From Bacteroidota bacterium (GTDB lineage: Bacteria; Bacteroidota; Bacteroidia; Chitinophagales; Chitinophagaceae): a stretch of 6,526 nt of DNA. The stretch lies in assembly GCA_947462495.1 (NCBI GenBank), contig CANHOY010000099.1:1-6526 (forward strand). Reading direction: 5' to 3'. Both the position numbers and the translations under genes were made by a program. The notes beneath the pieces are model-generated. The model saw only the letters and a program-made list of their open reading frames with translations. It had not been told where the DNA came from and searched no databases. Positions 1-5,888 of this stretch are shown piece by piece; position 1 is the stretch's first letter; every line of letters begins with the position of its first letter.

Positions 1-937
1 GCACATGGTTGGCATTGTTTTGCGTGTTATCATATTCTATCAAAAAAGTAGGCCCTTGAACACGATAATAAGTCCCCTTGCCCATCATTGAATGACTATC
101 ACCCGCCCAAGCAAACCAAATATCATCTAATCCATTTGTATGAATTTTTTTAAGCATTGCTTCTGCAAACACTTTAGTGTAGCGGTTTACGTATAGGCTA
201 ATTAATTGCAACATTAATTGTTGCTGTTCATTGGTAAGTTCTTTATATCTAATTCCTTCTGGATTATTTAGCATTAAAATTCTTTTATCAAAACTGATAA
301 TTTCTTTATAGGCAATGGAATCAATAATAGTTTTTCTTAATTGGGATTCAGTTAAAGAACTCAATAATTTAAAACCCATTTCGGTTTCTTCTTTTAATAC
401 TTGCTTCCCTTTTTGCTTACCACTGAGTACTATGCCAGGATTGGATCCTAAAAATCCAGGCGTCCCAGAAATAAGTGTTTGCTTTAAAAAAGAAAAATTA
501 AAAGAAATATGATGACCTTCAAATCTCCATCCCCATATAGTTTTATCTGAAGGAATTCCGAAAATAGTTATATGATAATTGCCCGTGTCTCTATAATGAT
601 CTTCAGGTTTGCGCATTTCTAATTCTTTTAACAACTGATCCAATTGCATAATATCTTTTGTTTTATGAAAGGTAGCGTCTCCCAAACAGGTTTTTAATAA
701 ATCAAAAGCAGCCATTTTTTGGATATTATTCATTTCATTAAAAGTGATGCCTTTTCTATCCATAGGCACAAAATGAAAATTATATCGTTCGTCTGTATCA
801 AATGGGAATAGGGTTTCTACTTTTTGTTCTTTACTCAAAAGATCAATGAAATAATTAGCCCCAGTGACCGCCTTTTGTGCGCTACTATTTAGACTCAAAA
901 GAATAAAACTGGCAACTAAAAAAATACATTGTTTCAT
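1..937 (-). CDS. DUF3500 family secreted protein (partial, C-terminus outside the window)
   Basis: Read on the minus strand from an ATG at 937, this frame stays open for 312 codons to the left edge, so the stop codon is missing. It opens with a type I signal peptide (KQCIFLVASFILLSLNSSA, then QK) that predicts export to the periplasm or outside. The features I associate with DUF3500 are a GWRFEGHH motif at residues 136-143, GTPGFLGSNPG at 158-168, WFAWAGD at 274-280, and YYRVQGPTFLIEYDNTQNN at 290-308 followed by ANHV. Family members usually end shortly after an NHxHxxxRD-type segment, so I infer that only about 20-40 residues are missing. The biochemical function of DUF3500 is unknown to me; the paired histidines 142-143 and the conserved NH near the end could bind a metal, but that is a guess. 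The gene is transcribed away from the receptor operon and shares a 127-nt upstream region with it. The family call is firm; the function is open. Confidence 0.9.
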   Translation of the reverse strand, partial: MKQCIFLVASFILLSLNSSAQKAVTGANYFIDLLSKEQKVETLFPFDTDERYNFHFVPMDRKGITFNEMNNIQKMAAFDLLKTCLGDATFHKTKDIMQLDQLLKELEMRKPEDHYRDTGNYHITIFGIPSDKTIWGWRFEGHHISFNFSFLKQTLISGTPGFLGSNPGIVLSGKQKGKQVLKEETEMGFKLLSSLTESQLRKTIIDSIAYKEIISFDKRILMLNNPEGIRYKELTNEQQQLMLQLISLYVNRYTKVFAEAMLKKIHTNGLDDIWFAWAGDSHSMMGKGTYYRVQGPTFLIEYDNTQNNANHV

Positions 938-1023
938 AAAAGTGTTTATTAAGATTAACAAGTTAAGAAAAAGCGCTATATCTTTTGCTCTATTCATCAC
1001 AAAACAGTAGCAAAGCAGCTTTT

Positions 1024-1034
1024 TATAGGCTATA
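1024..1034. repeat. Near-palindrome TATAGGCTATA, candidate operator
   Basis: TATAG and CTATA form a perfect 5-bp inverted repeat around a single central base at 1029. It overlaps the candidate -7 element at 1031-1038, a position where a bound repressor would block transcription of the receptor operon. It is short and could be chance; no regulator gene is visible in the window. Confidence 0.25.
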
Positions 1035-1038
1035 TTTC
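1031..1038 (+). promoter_or_regulatory. Possible Bacteroidota -7 promoter element for the receptor operon
   Basis: TATATTTC matches 7 of 8 positions of the Bacteroidota -7 element TAnnTTTG and sits 27 nt before the receptor ATG, leaving room for a short leader. No TTTG -33 box is present at the expected distance upstream (about 1006-1011), so the call is weak. In AT-rich DNA a match like this can arise by chance. Confidence 0.2.
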
Positions 1039-1064
1039 ATAAATTGCTTTGTTAACTATGCATA

Positions 1065-3434
1065 ATGTCATTTTACTATAGATCAATTTTACGGTTATTT
1101 TTTTTTACAATGATCTCCTTTCAAGCTATTGCTCAAGAAAGCTATGTAGCGAAAGGAACCGTAATTGATTATGAAACTAAACAACCTATTAAACAAGTGA
1201 GTGTCGTTGTTCAAAGTTTAAGAACTGGAACTACTACCAATGATAGTGGTTATTTTTCTATCCCTATAAAATCTTCAAAAGTAATTATTCAATTTGCTTA
1301 TATTGGCTATACTAGTATTAATAAAGAGTATATTTTTTCAGCAACTACTAAGCCCTTTGTAATTGAACTAAAAAGAGCTTCGACTCCTTCTTTAGATGAT
1401 GTAACTGTGAAAGCATTTAAAGAACGCTCTAAATTAAAAACCACTGAAATGAATGTGGTAAGAATTAATCCAGAATCAATAAAACAAGGCCCCATTTTAT
1501 TAGGGGAGGCAGATATTATTAAAGCATTAATATTACAACCAGGTATTACAAGTACTGGAGAAAGTGCTGGAGGTTTTAATGTTCGTGGTGGTAATGCAGA
1601 TGAAAATTTAGTTTTAGTAGACGGCGCTCCACTTTTTAATACGTCTCATTTACTTGGTTTTTATACTTCTCTAAGTCCAGATGTGGTTCAAGATATTTCA
1701 TTATACAAAGGAGGAATGCCTGCAGAATATGGTGGCAGACTTTCTTCTTTACTTACAATGAAAATAAAAAATGGGAATAAAGAAGAAATACAATATAACG
1801 GGGGCGTAGGTCCTATGAGTAGTCGTTTTTTTGTTAATGGGCCCTTGATTAAAAATAAATTAACCTTTACAAGTGGTTTCAGAACTGCCTATCCAAATTT
1901 TATATTGAATCAATTGGGTTCTAATTTTGGCAATAGCCGCGCTTCATTTTATGATGCTGTATTAAAAGCCGAGTATACCATTAATGATAAAAATACTTTG
2001 TCTATTACTGGGTACAGAAGCTTTGATAAATTTAAGTTTGATTCTACTATGGAATATCAATGGGAATCCAATTTGGTGTCTTTAAATTTTAATTCAGAAT
2101 TGAATTCAAAACTAACTTTCAAGTTTAATGCCAATCGCAGCAATTTTTTTTCTACCATCTTTGGATTGGATAAGGCATATGAATACTCACTTATTTCTAA
2201 AATAGATCAAACCCAGTTAAAACCAACATTCGTATATCATCCTGCAGAAAATCATACCATTGAAACAGGCCTAGATTATATATTATATCAAGTATCCCCA
2301 GGGGCGCAAAAACCCAATTCGGTTAAAAGTAACATCATACCCATCACTATTCCAAATGAGCAGGGGCGAGAAATGGCTGCATTTATTAGCGATAACATTG
2401 AAGTGAATAGTAAATTGTCGATACAATTAGGTTTGCGTTATGTTGGATATGATTATTTAGGACCTAAAAATGTTTACCAATATGAGCAAGGGTATCCCAT
2501 GTCTAAAGAAACTATTTCAGATACTATTCGATATGCAGCTAATAAAGTTATAAATTCTGAACAAGGGTTTGAACCCAGAATTGCTATCAAGTATAGCTTA
2601 TCTGATGTATTGTCATTAAAAATAAGTTATAATAGAGGTCAACAATTTTTACATTTAATATCTAATACAACTTCTATCTCTCCAGTTGACTTCTGGAAAT
2701 TAAGTGATCCTTATATTAAAAAACAAATAGGTGATCAATATGCTACTGGTCTTTTTAGCAGCTTCGTCAATAATTTATATGAAGCATCAGTGGTAGTATA
2801 TTATAAAACCACACAAAACACCGTTCAATATAAAGATGGGGGGACGCTCTTATTGAATCCTTATATAGAAAGTGCCTTATTAAATGCAAGGGGTAGAGCC
2901 TACGGAGTAGAGATGAGCGTTGCTAAAAACTTTGGAAAAGTAACTGGGCAAGTTAATTACACTTATTCTCAAACACAAGTAAAAGTGCTCAATACTTTCC
3001 CTTCTGAAATTGTAAATAAAGGTGCTTATTATTTTGCAGATATAGATAAACCGCATAATCTAGCCATTATTGCTAAAATAAAATTACAGCGAGGTTGGAC
3101 ATTTAATACCAATTTCATTTTTACATCTGGCAGGCCTGCCACTTTCCCAGATGGTAATTATTTATTTAATCAAAATGTAGTTTCTAACTATTCCTTACGC
3201 AATTCAGACAGGCTCCCTGCTTACCATAGAATTGATGCAGGGTGGAGTTACAGTACTAAAATAAGTCCTGAGCAAAAGAAATATAGCACTTGGAATATTT
3301 CATTTTATAATTTATACATGCACGAAAATGCTTACTCTGTATATTTTAAGAATGTAAATACCAGATTGCGTGCCTACCAACTTTCAATTATTGGAAGCAT
3401 CATCCCATCTATCACCTGGAATTATAATTTCTAA
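1065..3434 (+). CDS. TonB-dependent outer-membrane receptor with carboxypeptidase-D-like N-terminal domain
   Basis: This 789-residue protein is an outer-membrane active transporter powered by TonB-ExbB-ExbD. A signal peptide (about 1-24, ending SFQAIAQ) is followed by a carboxypeptidase regulatory-like/SusC-type N-terminal domain (about 27-103, with KGTVIDYETKQPI and a DSGYFSI turn). Next is a TonB-box-like segment LDDVTVKA (110-117), then the plug domain with the hallmarks GGFNVRGGNADENLVLVDG (169-187) and YKGGMPAEYGGRLSS (214-228). The rest, about 245-789, reads as alternating beta-barrel strands and ends in SITWNYNF, whose final aromatic residue is typical of BAM-assembled barrels. It lacks an STN domain, so the extended N-terminus does not look like a FecA-type signalling module. 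At 789 residues it is smaller than classical SusC proteins (about 1000). The ligand cannot be read from sequence. The next gene starts 3 nt after its stop, implying joint expression with the DUF4249 lipoprotein. Class is certain; substrate is unknown. Confidence 0.95.
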   Translation: MSFYYRSILRLFFFTMISFQAIAQESYVAKGTVIDYETKQPIKQVSVVVQSLRTGTTTNDSGYFSIPIKSSKVIIQFAYIGYTSINKEYIFSATTKPFVIELKRASTPSLDDVTVKAFKERSKLKTTEMNVVRINPESIKQGPILLGEADIIKALILQPGITSTGESAGGFNVRGGNADENLVLVDGAPLFNTSHLLGFYTSLSPDVVQDISLYKGGMPAEYGGRLSSLLTMKIKNGNKEEIQYNGGVGPMSSRFFVNGPLIKNKLTFTSGFRTAYPNFILNQLGSNFGNSRASFYDAVLKAEYTINDKNTLSITGYRSFDKFKFDSTMEYQWESNLVSLNFNSELNSKLTFKFNANRSNFFSTIFGLDKAYEYSLISKIDQTQLKPTFVYHPAENHTIETGLDYILYQVSPGAQKPNSVKSNIIPITIPNEQGREMAAFISDNIEVNSKLSIQLGLRYVGYDYLGPKNVYQYEQGYPMSKETISDTIRYAANKVINSEQGFEPRIAIKYSLSDVLSLKISYNRGQQFLHLISNTTSISPVDFWKLSDPYIKKQIGDQYATGLFSSFVNNLYEASVVVYYKTTQNTVQYKDGGTLLLNPYIESALLNARGRAYGVEMSVAKNFGKVTGQVNYTYSQTQVKVLNTFPSEIVNKGAYYFADIDKPHNLAIIAKIKLQRGWTFNTNFIFTSGRPATFPDGNYLFNQNVVSNYSLRNSDRLPAYHRIDAGWSYSTKISPEQKKYSTWNISFYNLYMHENAYSVYFKNVNTRLRAYQLSIIGSIIPSITWNYNF

Positions 3435-3437
3435 TCA

Positions 3438-4529
3438 ATGCAAAAGAGAGCTATATATATTTATCTGATTTTAATTATCCTTTTTGCACAAAGCTGCATT
3501 AAAGAGGTTAATCCAAGCACTAGGCAAGCAGCACCTATATTGGTAGTGGAAGGATCCATCACTACCGACTCTATCCCTTATACGGTCCAATTGACTTATT
3601 CTGGCGCTATTGTGTCTTCATCTGCTGACATTGCAGAAAGTAATTATGTGAAAGATGCCATCGTAAGTATTTCAGATAATTTAGGAAATACCACTGTATT
3701 AAAATATACCATCAATGGAATTTATAAAACAAATGACCCATCTTATATTGGTAAAGTAGGCCGTAGTTATTCTATTAAAGTGAAATTAAAAAATGGAACT
3801 ACCTATATTTCTACACCTGAAAAAATTAATAATCCTGTACCTATTTCTAAAGTAAGAGGCAATTTCGTTAATAAATCTGACATGTTTTTCCCAACTTATA
3901 TGAGTGTTTCCATTGATGCAAAAGATCCTGGTAGCGAAGAGAATTATTATCAATGGAAATTTAATGCTTGGATTGGTAGAAAAACTAAAGGAGTGCCTTG
4001 TGGAATAGGTTGTATTATGTTGGAATATTGTTACCAGAAGTATGAAGACTACACGGTAAGATTATTATCTGACGCCTCCATCAATGGAAATGAAATCCTC
4101 AATAAAACTGTTGGAAAAACTTATATTTATTCTTATACCGATCCTCATGTTGATATTAGTCAATTAAGTTTGACAAGAGAAGCCTATCAATTTTGGAAAC
4201 GATATGATGATCAATTAACTAGAACAGGTAGTGTTTTAGACCCCTTGCCCGCCTCGATCAAAGGGAATGTTTATAATCAAAGTAATGCTTCCGACTTTGC
4301 TTTGGGCTATTTTTCTGCTGCTGGGGTTACCCATAAAAAAGTGACATTAGTACCCTATGGAATTACTCCTTTTTTATTAGAAATAACTGCTAATCAATTT
4401 ATGCCTACCAAAAGTGTTGCTTGCTTCTTGTATTATCCAGACGCCCTTAAATACGGTTTACCACCAGCTCCTCAAAACCCTATACCTGTAGGCTGGGAAA
4501 ATGCAGAAAAAATTAAAGTAATTTGGTAA
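3438..4529 (+). CDS. DUF4249 domain-containing lipoprotein, partner of the upstream receptor
   Basis: A 363-residue lipoprotein. Its N-terminus is a hydrophobic signal peptide ending LFAQSC, with the lipidated cysteine at residue 20. The mature protein begins CIKEVNP, in which K22-E23 loosely resembles the lipoprotein export signal that sends Bacteroidota lipoproteins to the cell surface. DUF4249 is recognised from ILVVEGSITTDSIPYTVQL (34-52, an Ig-like or transthyretin-like start), FWKRYDDQL (252-260) and the SVLDPLPASIKGNVYN...ALGYFSAAG stretch (265-296). Three cysteines at 188, 192 and 198 form a small cluster that may be disulfide-bonded outside the cytoplasm. In Bacteroidota, DUF4249 genes commonly sit directly behind TonB-dependent receptors of this type; here the gap is 3 nt, suggesting translational coupling. 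By analogy with SusD it may form a lid or ligand-capture subunit on the receptor, but this is inference, since the fold is not SusD-like. The domain call is firm; the ligand is unknown. Confidence 0.9.
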   Translation: MQKRAIYIYLILIILFAQSCIKEVNPSTRQAAPILVVEGSITTDSIPYTVQLTYSGAIVSSSADIAESNYVKDAIVSISDNLGNTTVLKYTINGIYKTNDPSYIGKVGRSYSIKVKLKNGTTYISTPEKINNPVPISKVRGNFVNKSDMFFPTYMSVSIDAKDPGSEENYYQWKFNAWIGRKTKGVPCGIGCIMLEYCYQKYEDYTVRLLSDASINGNEILNKTVGKTYIYSYTDPHVDISQLSLTREAYQFWKRYDDQLTRTGSVLDPLPASIKGNVYNQSNASDFALGYFSAAGVTHKKVTLVPYGITPFLLEITANQFMPTKSVACFLYYPDALKYGLPPAPQNPIPVGWENAEKIKVIW

Positions 4530-4531
4530 GC

Positions 4532-4554
4532 AAGCTGTAACTAATTAGTAGCTT
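4532..4554 (+). repeat. Small inverted repeat in the DUF4249-DUF3179 gap
   Basis: AAGCT (4532-4536) and AGCTT (4550-4554) are complementary and enclose a perfect 10-bp palindrome ACTAATTAGT (4540-4549). The 31-nt intercistronic gap could fold into a short hairpin. There is no T-run after it and stem G+C is low, so it is not a convincing terminator. It might modulate expression of the third gene, or be chance. Confidence 0.25.
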
Positions 4555-4560
4555 AGTGAA

Positions 4561-5745
4561 ATGAAAAAGTCACTTCTTTATTTTGTATTTGGTCTATTGA
4601 TCATTTTTGAATGCCTAAGGGTTTATTTAATTATGCCAATGCCGGGAAGTCAAAAATCCAACACAATAGAATTGGCCTACTTTTTAGGGTCTAATAAAAA
4701 TATAATTAGACTCATTGGATATTTACTTTTATTATATCCATTATTCTATTTGTTCAAGAATGGAGTTAAGAAAGAGAAAGCGGTAGTTGCTATTTTATCT
4801 TTTATTTATATATCTATCTTTTACGTTTTTACCTTTCAGATGGAAGCGGATAAAATGTTTTATCAGCCAACTAATATTACTTTTCTAAGTAAGGATAAAA
4901 ACAAAATTCCATCTCATAAATTAGTAATCGGCGTTGAACTAGATGGTTTTTCGAGAGCCTATCCTATTCAGCTTATTGGTTATCACCATCAAGTAAGAGA
5001 TACTATAAATAATAAGCCTATCATGGTTACTTATTGTACTGTTTGTAGAACAGGAAGAGTATATAGCCCAATTGTAAATGGCAAAGTGGAAACTTTTAGA
5101 TTGGTAGGCATGGATCATTTTAATGCAATGTTTGAAGATGCCACTACCAAAAGTTGGTGGAGACAATCTAATGGGTTATGTATTGCTGGCCCATTAAGGG
5201 GATATCAATTAGAGGAAATTAAATCCACTCAACTTACTTTAAGTGCATGGGAAAGAGCACACAATAATACATTGGTATTGCAACCTGATGAGAAATTTAA
5301 AGACAAGTTCGAGAAGATGGATACCTATGATAAAGGAACGTCAAAAAGTGATTTAACTAAAAGAGATAGTAATTCTTGGAAAGATAAATCATGGGTAATA
5401 GGCATTCAAAATGCCGGGGTTGCTAAATGTTATGATTGGAATCAAATTGCTCGGCTTAGAATTATCCAAGATTCGATACCTAATCTACCTTTAGTTATTT
5501 TACTAGAGAATGACACTGCCTCTTTTCATACCTATAGTCGAACGATACAAAATGAAACACTAAAGTTTGTAAAAAAAGGAGATACTATTAGAGATATAAA
5601 CACAGGGTCATATTGGAATTATGATGGATTGTGTTTAAATGGGAAGTTAAAAGGTACTGTTTTACAAAAAGTAGATAGCTTTCAAGAATTTCTTCATTCC
5701 TGGGAGTTTTTTCATCCAAAGAACCTTCGTTACTCAAGTAAATAA
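4561..5745 (+). CDS. Inner-membrane-anchored DUF3179 domain protein
   Basis: A 394-residue protein. Three predicted membrane helices lie at about 5-25, 48-66 and 73-93. The Lys-rich loop between helices 2 and 3 (KNGVKKEK) and the MKK start suggest a cytoplasmic N-terminus and a periplasmic C-terminal domain. A short RVYLIMPMPGSQ segment follows helix 1 and looks like a conserved family element. The soluble part is DUF3179: VIGVELDGFSRAYPIQ (122-137), YHHQVRD (141-147), MVTYCTVC with a CxxC pair at C159/C162, then WWRQSNGLCIAGPLRG (199-214) and a W-E-R-A-H segment. A second, degenerate copy of the domain occupies 279-394 (VIGIQNAG..., then YWNYDGLCLNG at 351-361) and lacks the histidine and the CxxC. 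The function of DUF3179 is unknown; the conserved His and Cys could form a metal or redox site, which is inference. The gene follows the receptor/lipoprotein pair by 31 nt on the same strand, so it is probably in the same operon. The CxxC is followed by Arg, so it is not a c-type heme CxxCH site. Confidence 0.9.
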   Translation: MKKSLLYFVFGLLIIFECLRVYLIMPMPGSQKSNTIELAYFLGSNKNIIRLIGYLLLLYPLFYLFKNGVKKEKAVVAILSFIYISIFYVFTFQMEADKMFYQPTNITFLSKDKNKIPSHKLVIGVELDGFSRAYPIQLIGYHHQVRDTINNKPIMVTYCTVCRTGRVYSPIVNGKVETFRLVGMDHFNAMFEDATTKSWWRQSNGLCIAGPLRGYQLEEIKSTQLTLSAWERAHNNTLVLQPDEKFKDKFEKMDTYDKGTSKSDLTKRDSNSWKDKSWVIGIQNAGVAKCYDWNQIARLRIIQDSIPNLPLVILLENDTASFHTYSRTIQNETLKFVKKGDTIRDINTGSYWNYDGLCLNGKLKGTVLQKVDSFQEFLHSWEFFHPKNLRYSSK

Positions 5746-5752
5746 AGTGGAT

Positions 5753-5771
5753 GAAAATTTAATAAATTTTC
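5753..5771 (+). terminator. AT-only hairpin after the DUF3179 gene, weak terminator candidate
   Basis: GAAAATTT (5753-5760) and AAATTTTC (5764-5771) form a perfect 8-bp inverted repeat around an AAT loop, starting 8 nt after the DUF3179 stop. Its position fits the end of the three-gene operon. The stem has only one G-C pair and no clear T-tract follows, so it is poor as an intrinsic terminator. Confidence 0.3.
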
Positions 5772-5888
5772 TAAAATGTTAGTATATATTTCTTAATTTT
5801 AGTTAATGAGTCAGCCATGATTGATACTCATATAAATTAGTGATAATATTAAATTATTAGTTCCTATAAACATTATAAAATAAAATAA
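5772..5888 (+). promoter_or_regulatory. Leader and presumed promoter region of the GH127 gene
   Basis: This non-coding stretch lies between the hairpin and the GH127 start. It contains TATATTTC at 5785-5792, the same octamer found before the receptor operon and a 7/8 match to the Bacteroidota -7 element, about 100 nt before the ATG and again with no TTTG box at the right spacing. A sigma70-like TTGATA, 17 nt, TAATAT arrangement (5822-5850) is also present, but Bacteroidota do not use that consensus. The start codon is preceded by AT-rich TAAAATAAA with no Shine-Dalgarno sequence. The gap suggests separate expression from the upstream operon. Confidence 0.35.
5806..5831. repeat. Inverted repeat ATGAGT/ACTCAT upstream of the GH127 gene
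   Basis: ATGAGT (5806-5811) and ACTCAT (5826-5831) are perfectly complementary, with 14 nt between them, giving half-sites about two helical turns apart (20 nt start to start). This geometry suits a dimeric regulator, or the repeat could form a leader hairpin. Six-base arms in AT-rich DNA may also occur by chance. Confidence 0.25.

Larger units (their letters stand above)
938..1064. promoter_or_regulatory. Divergent intergenic region between the DUF3500 gene and the receptor operon
   Basis: These 127 nt lie between two start codons that point away from each other, so promoters for both directions should be here. The region is AT-rich with no Shine-Dalgarno sequence before either ATG, as is usual in Bacteroidota. 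It contains the near-palindrome TATAGGCTATA (1024-1034), a CAAAGCA/TGCTTTG inverted pair (1011-1017 and 1045-1051) and a TTAACAA/TTGTTAA inverted pair (955-961 and 1049-1055). I found no convincing full TTTG-N19-21-TAnnTTTG promoter on either strand. Confidence 0.6.

Noticed and set aside
315..512. A 65-codon plus-strand open frame
   Set aside because: It lies antisense within the DUF3500 gene, whose conserved motifs are read on the minus strand; the plus-strand product has no recognisable features.
1307..1495. A 62-codon minus-strand open frame
   Set aside because: It is antisense to the N-terminal domain and TonB-box region of the receptor gene and shows no domain of its own.
4532..4554. 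Rho-independent terminator between the DUF4249 and DUF3179 genes
   Set aside because: The stem is only 5 bp before the inner palindrome, and no T-run follows, so continued transcription into the third gene is more likely.
5044..5049. CxxC of the DUF3179 protein read as a heme c site
   Set aside because: The residue after the second cysteine is Arg163, not His, so the c-type heme signature CxxCH is absent.
4939..5166. A 75-codon minus-strand open frame
   Set aside because: It is antisense to the most conserved part of the DUF3179 domain, so it is a shadow of the real gene.
5822..5850. TTGATA, 17-nt spacer, TAATAT resembling an E. coli sigma70 promoter
   Set aside because: The genes point to Bacteroidota, whose main sigma factor uses TTTG/TAnnTTTG, and such matches are common by chance in AT-rich DNA.
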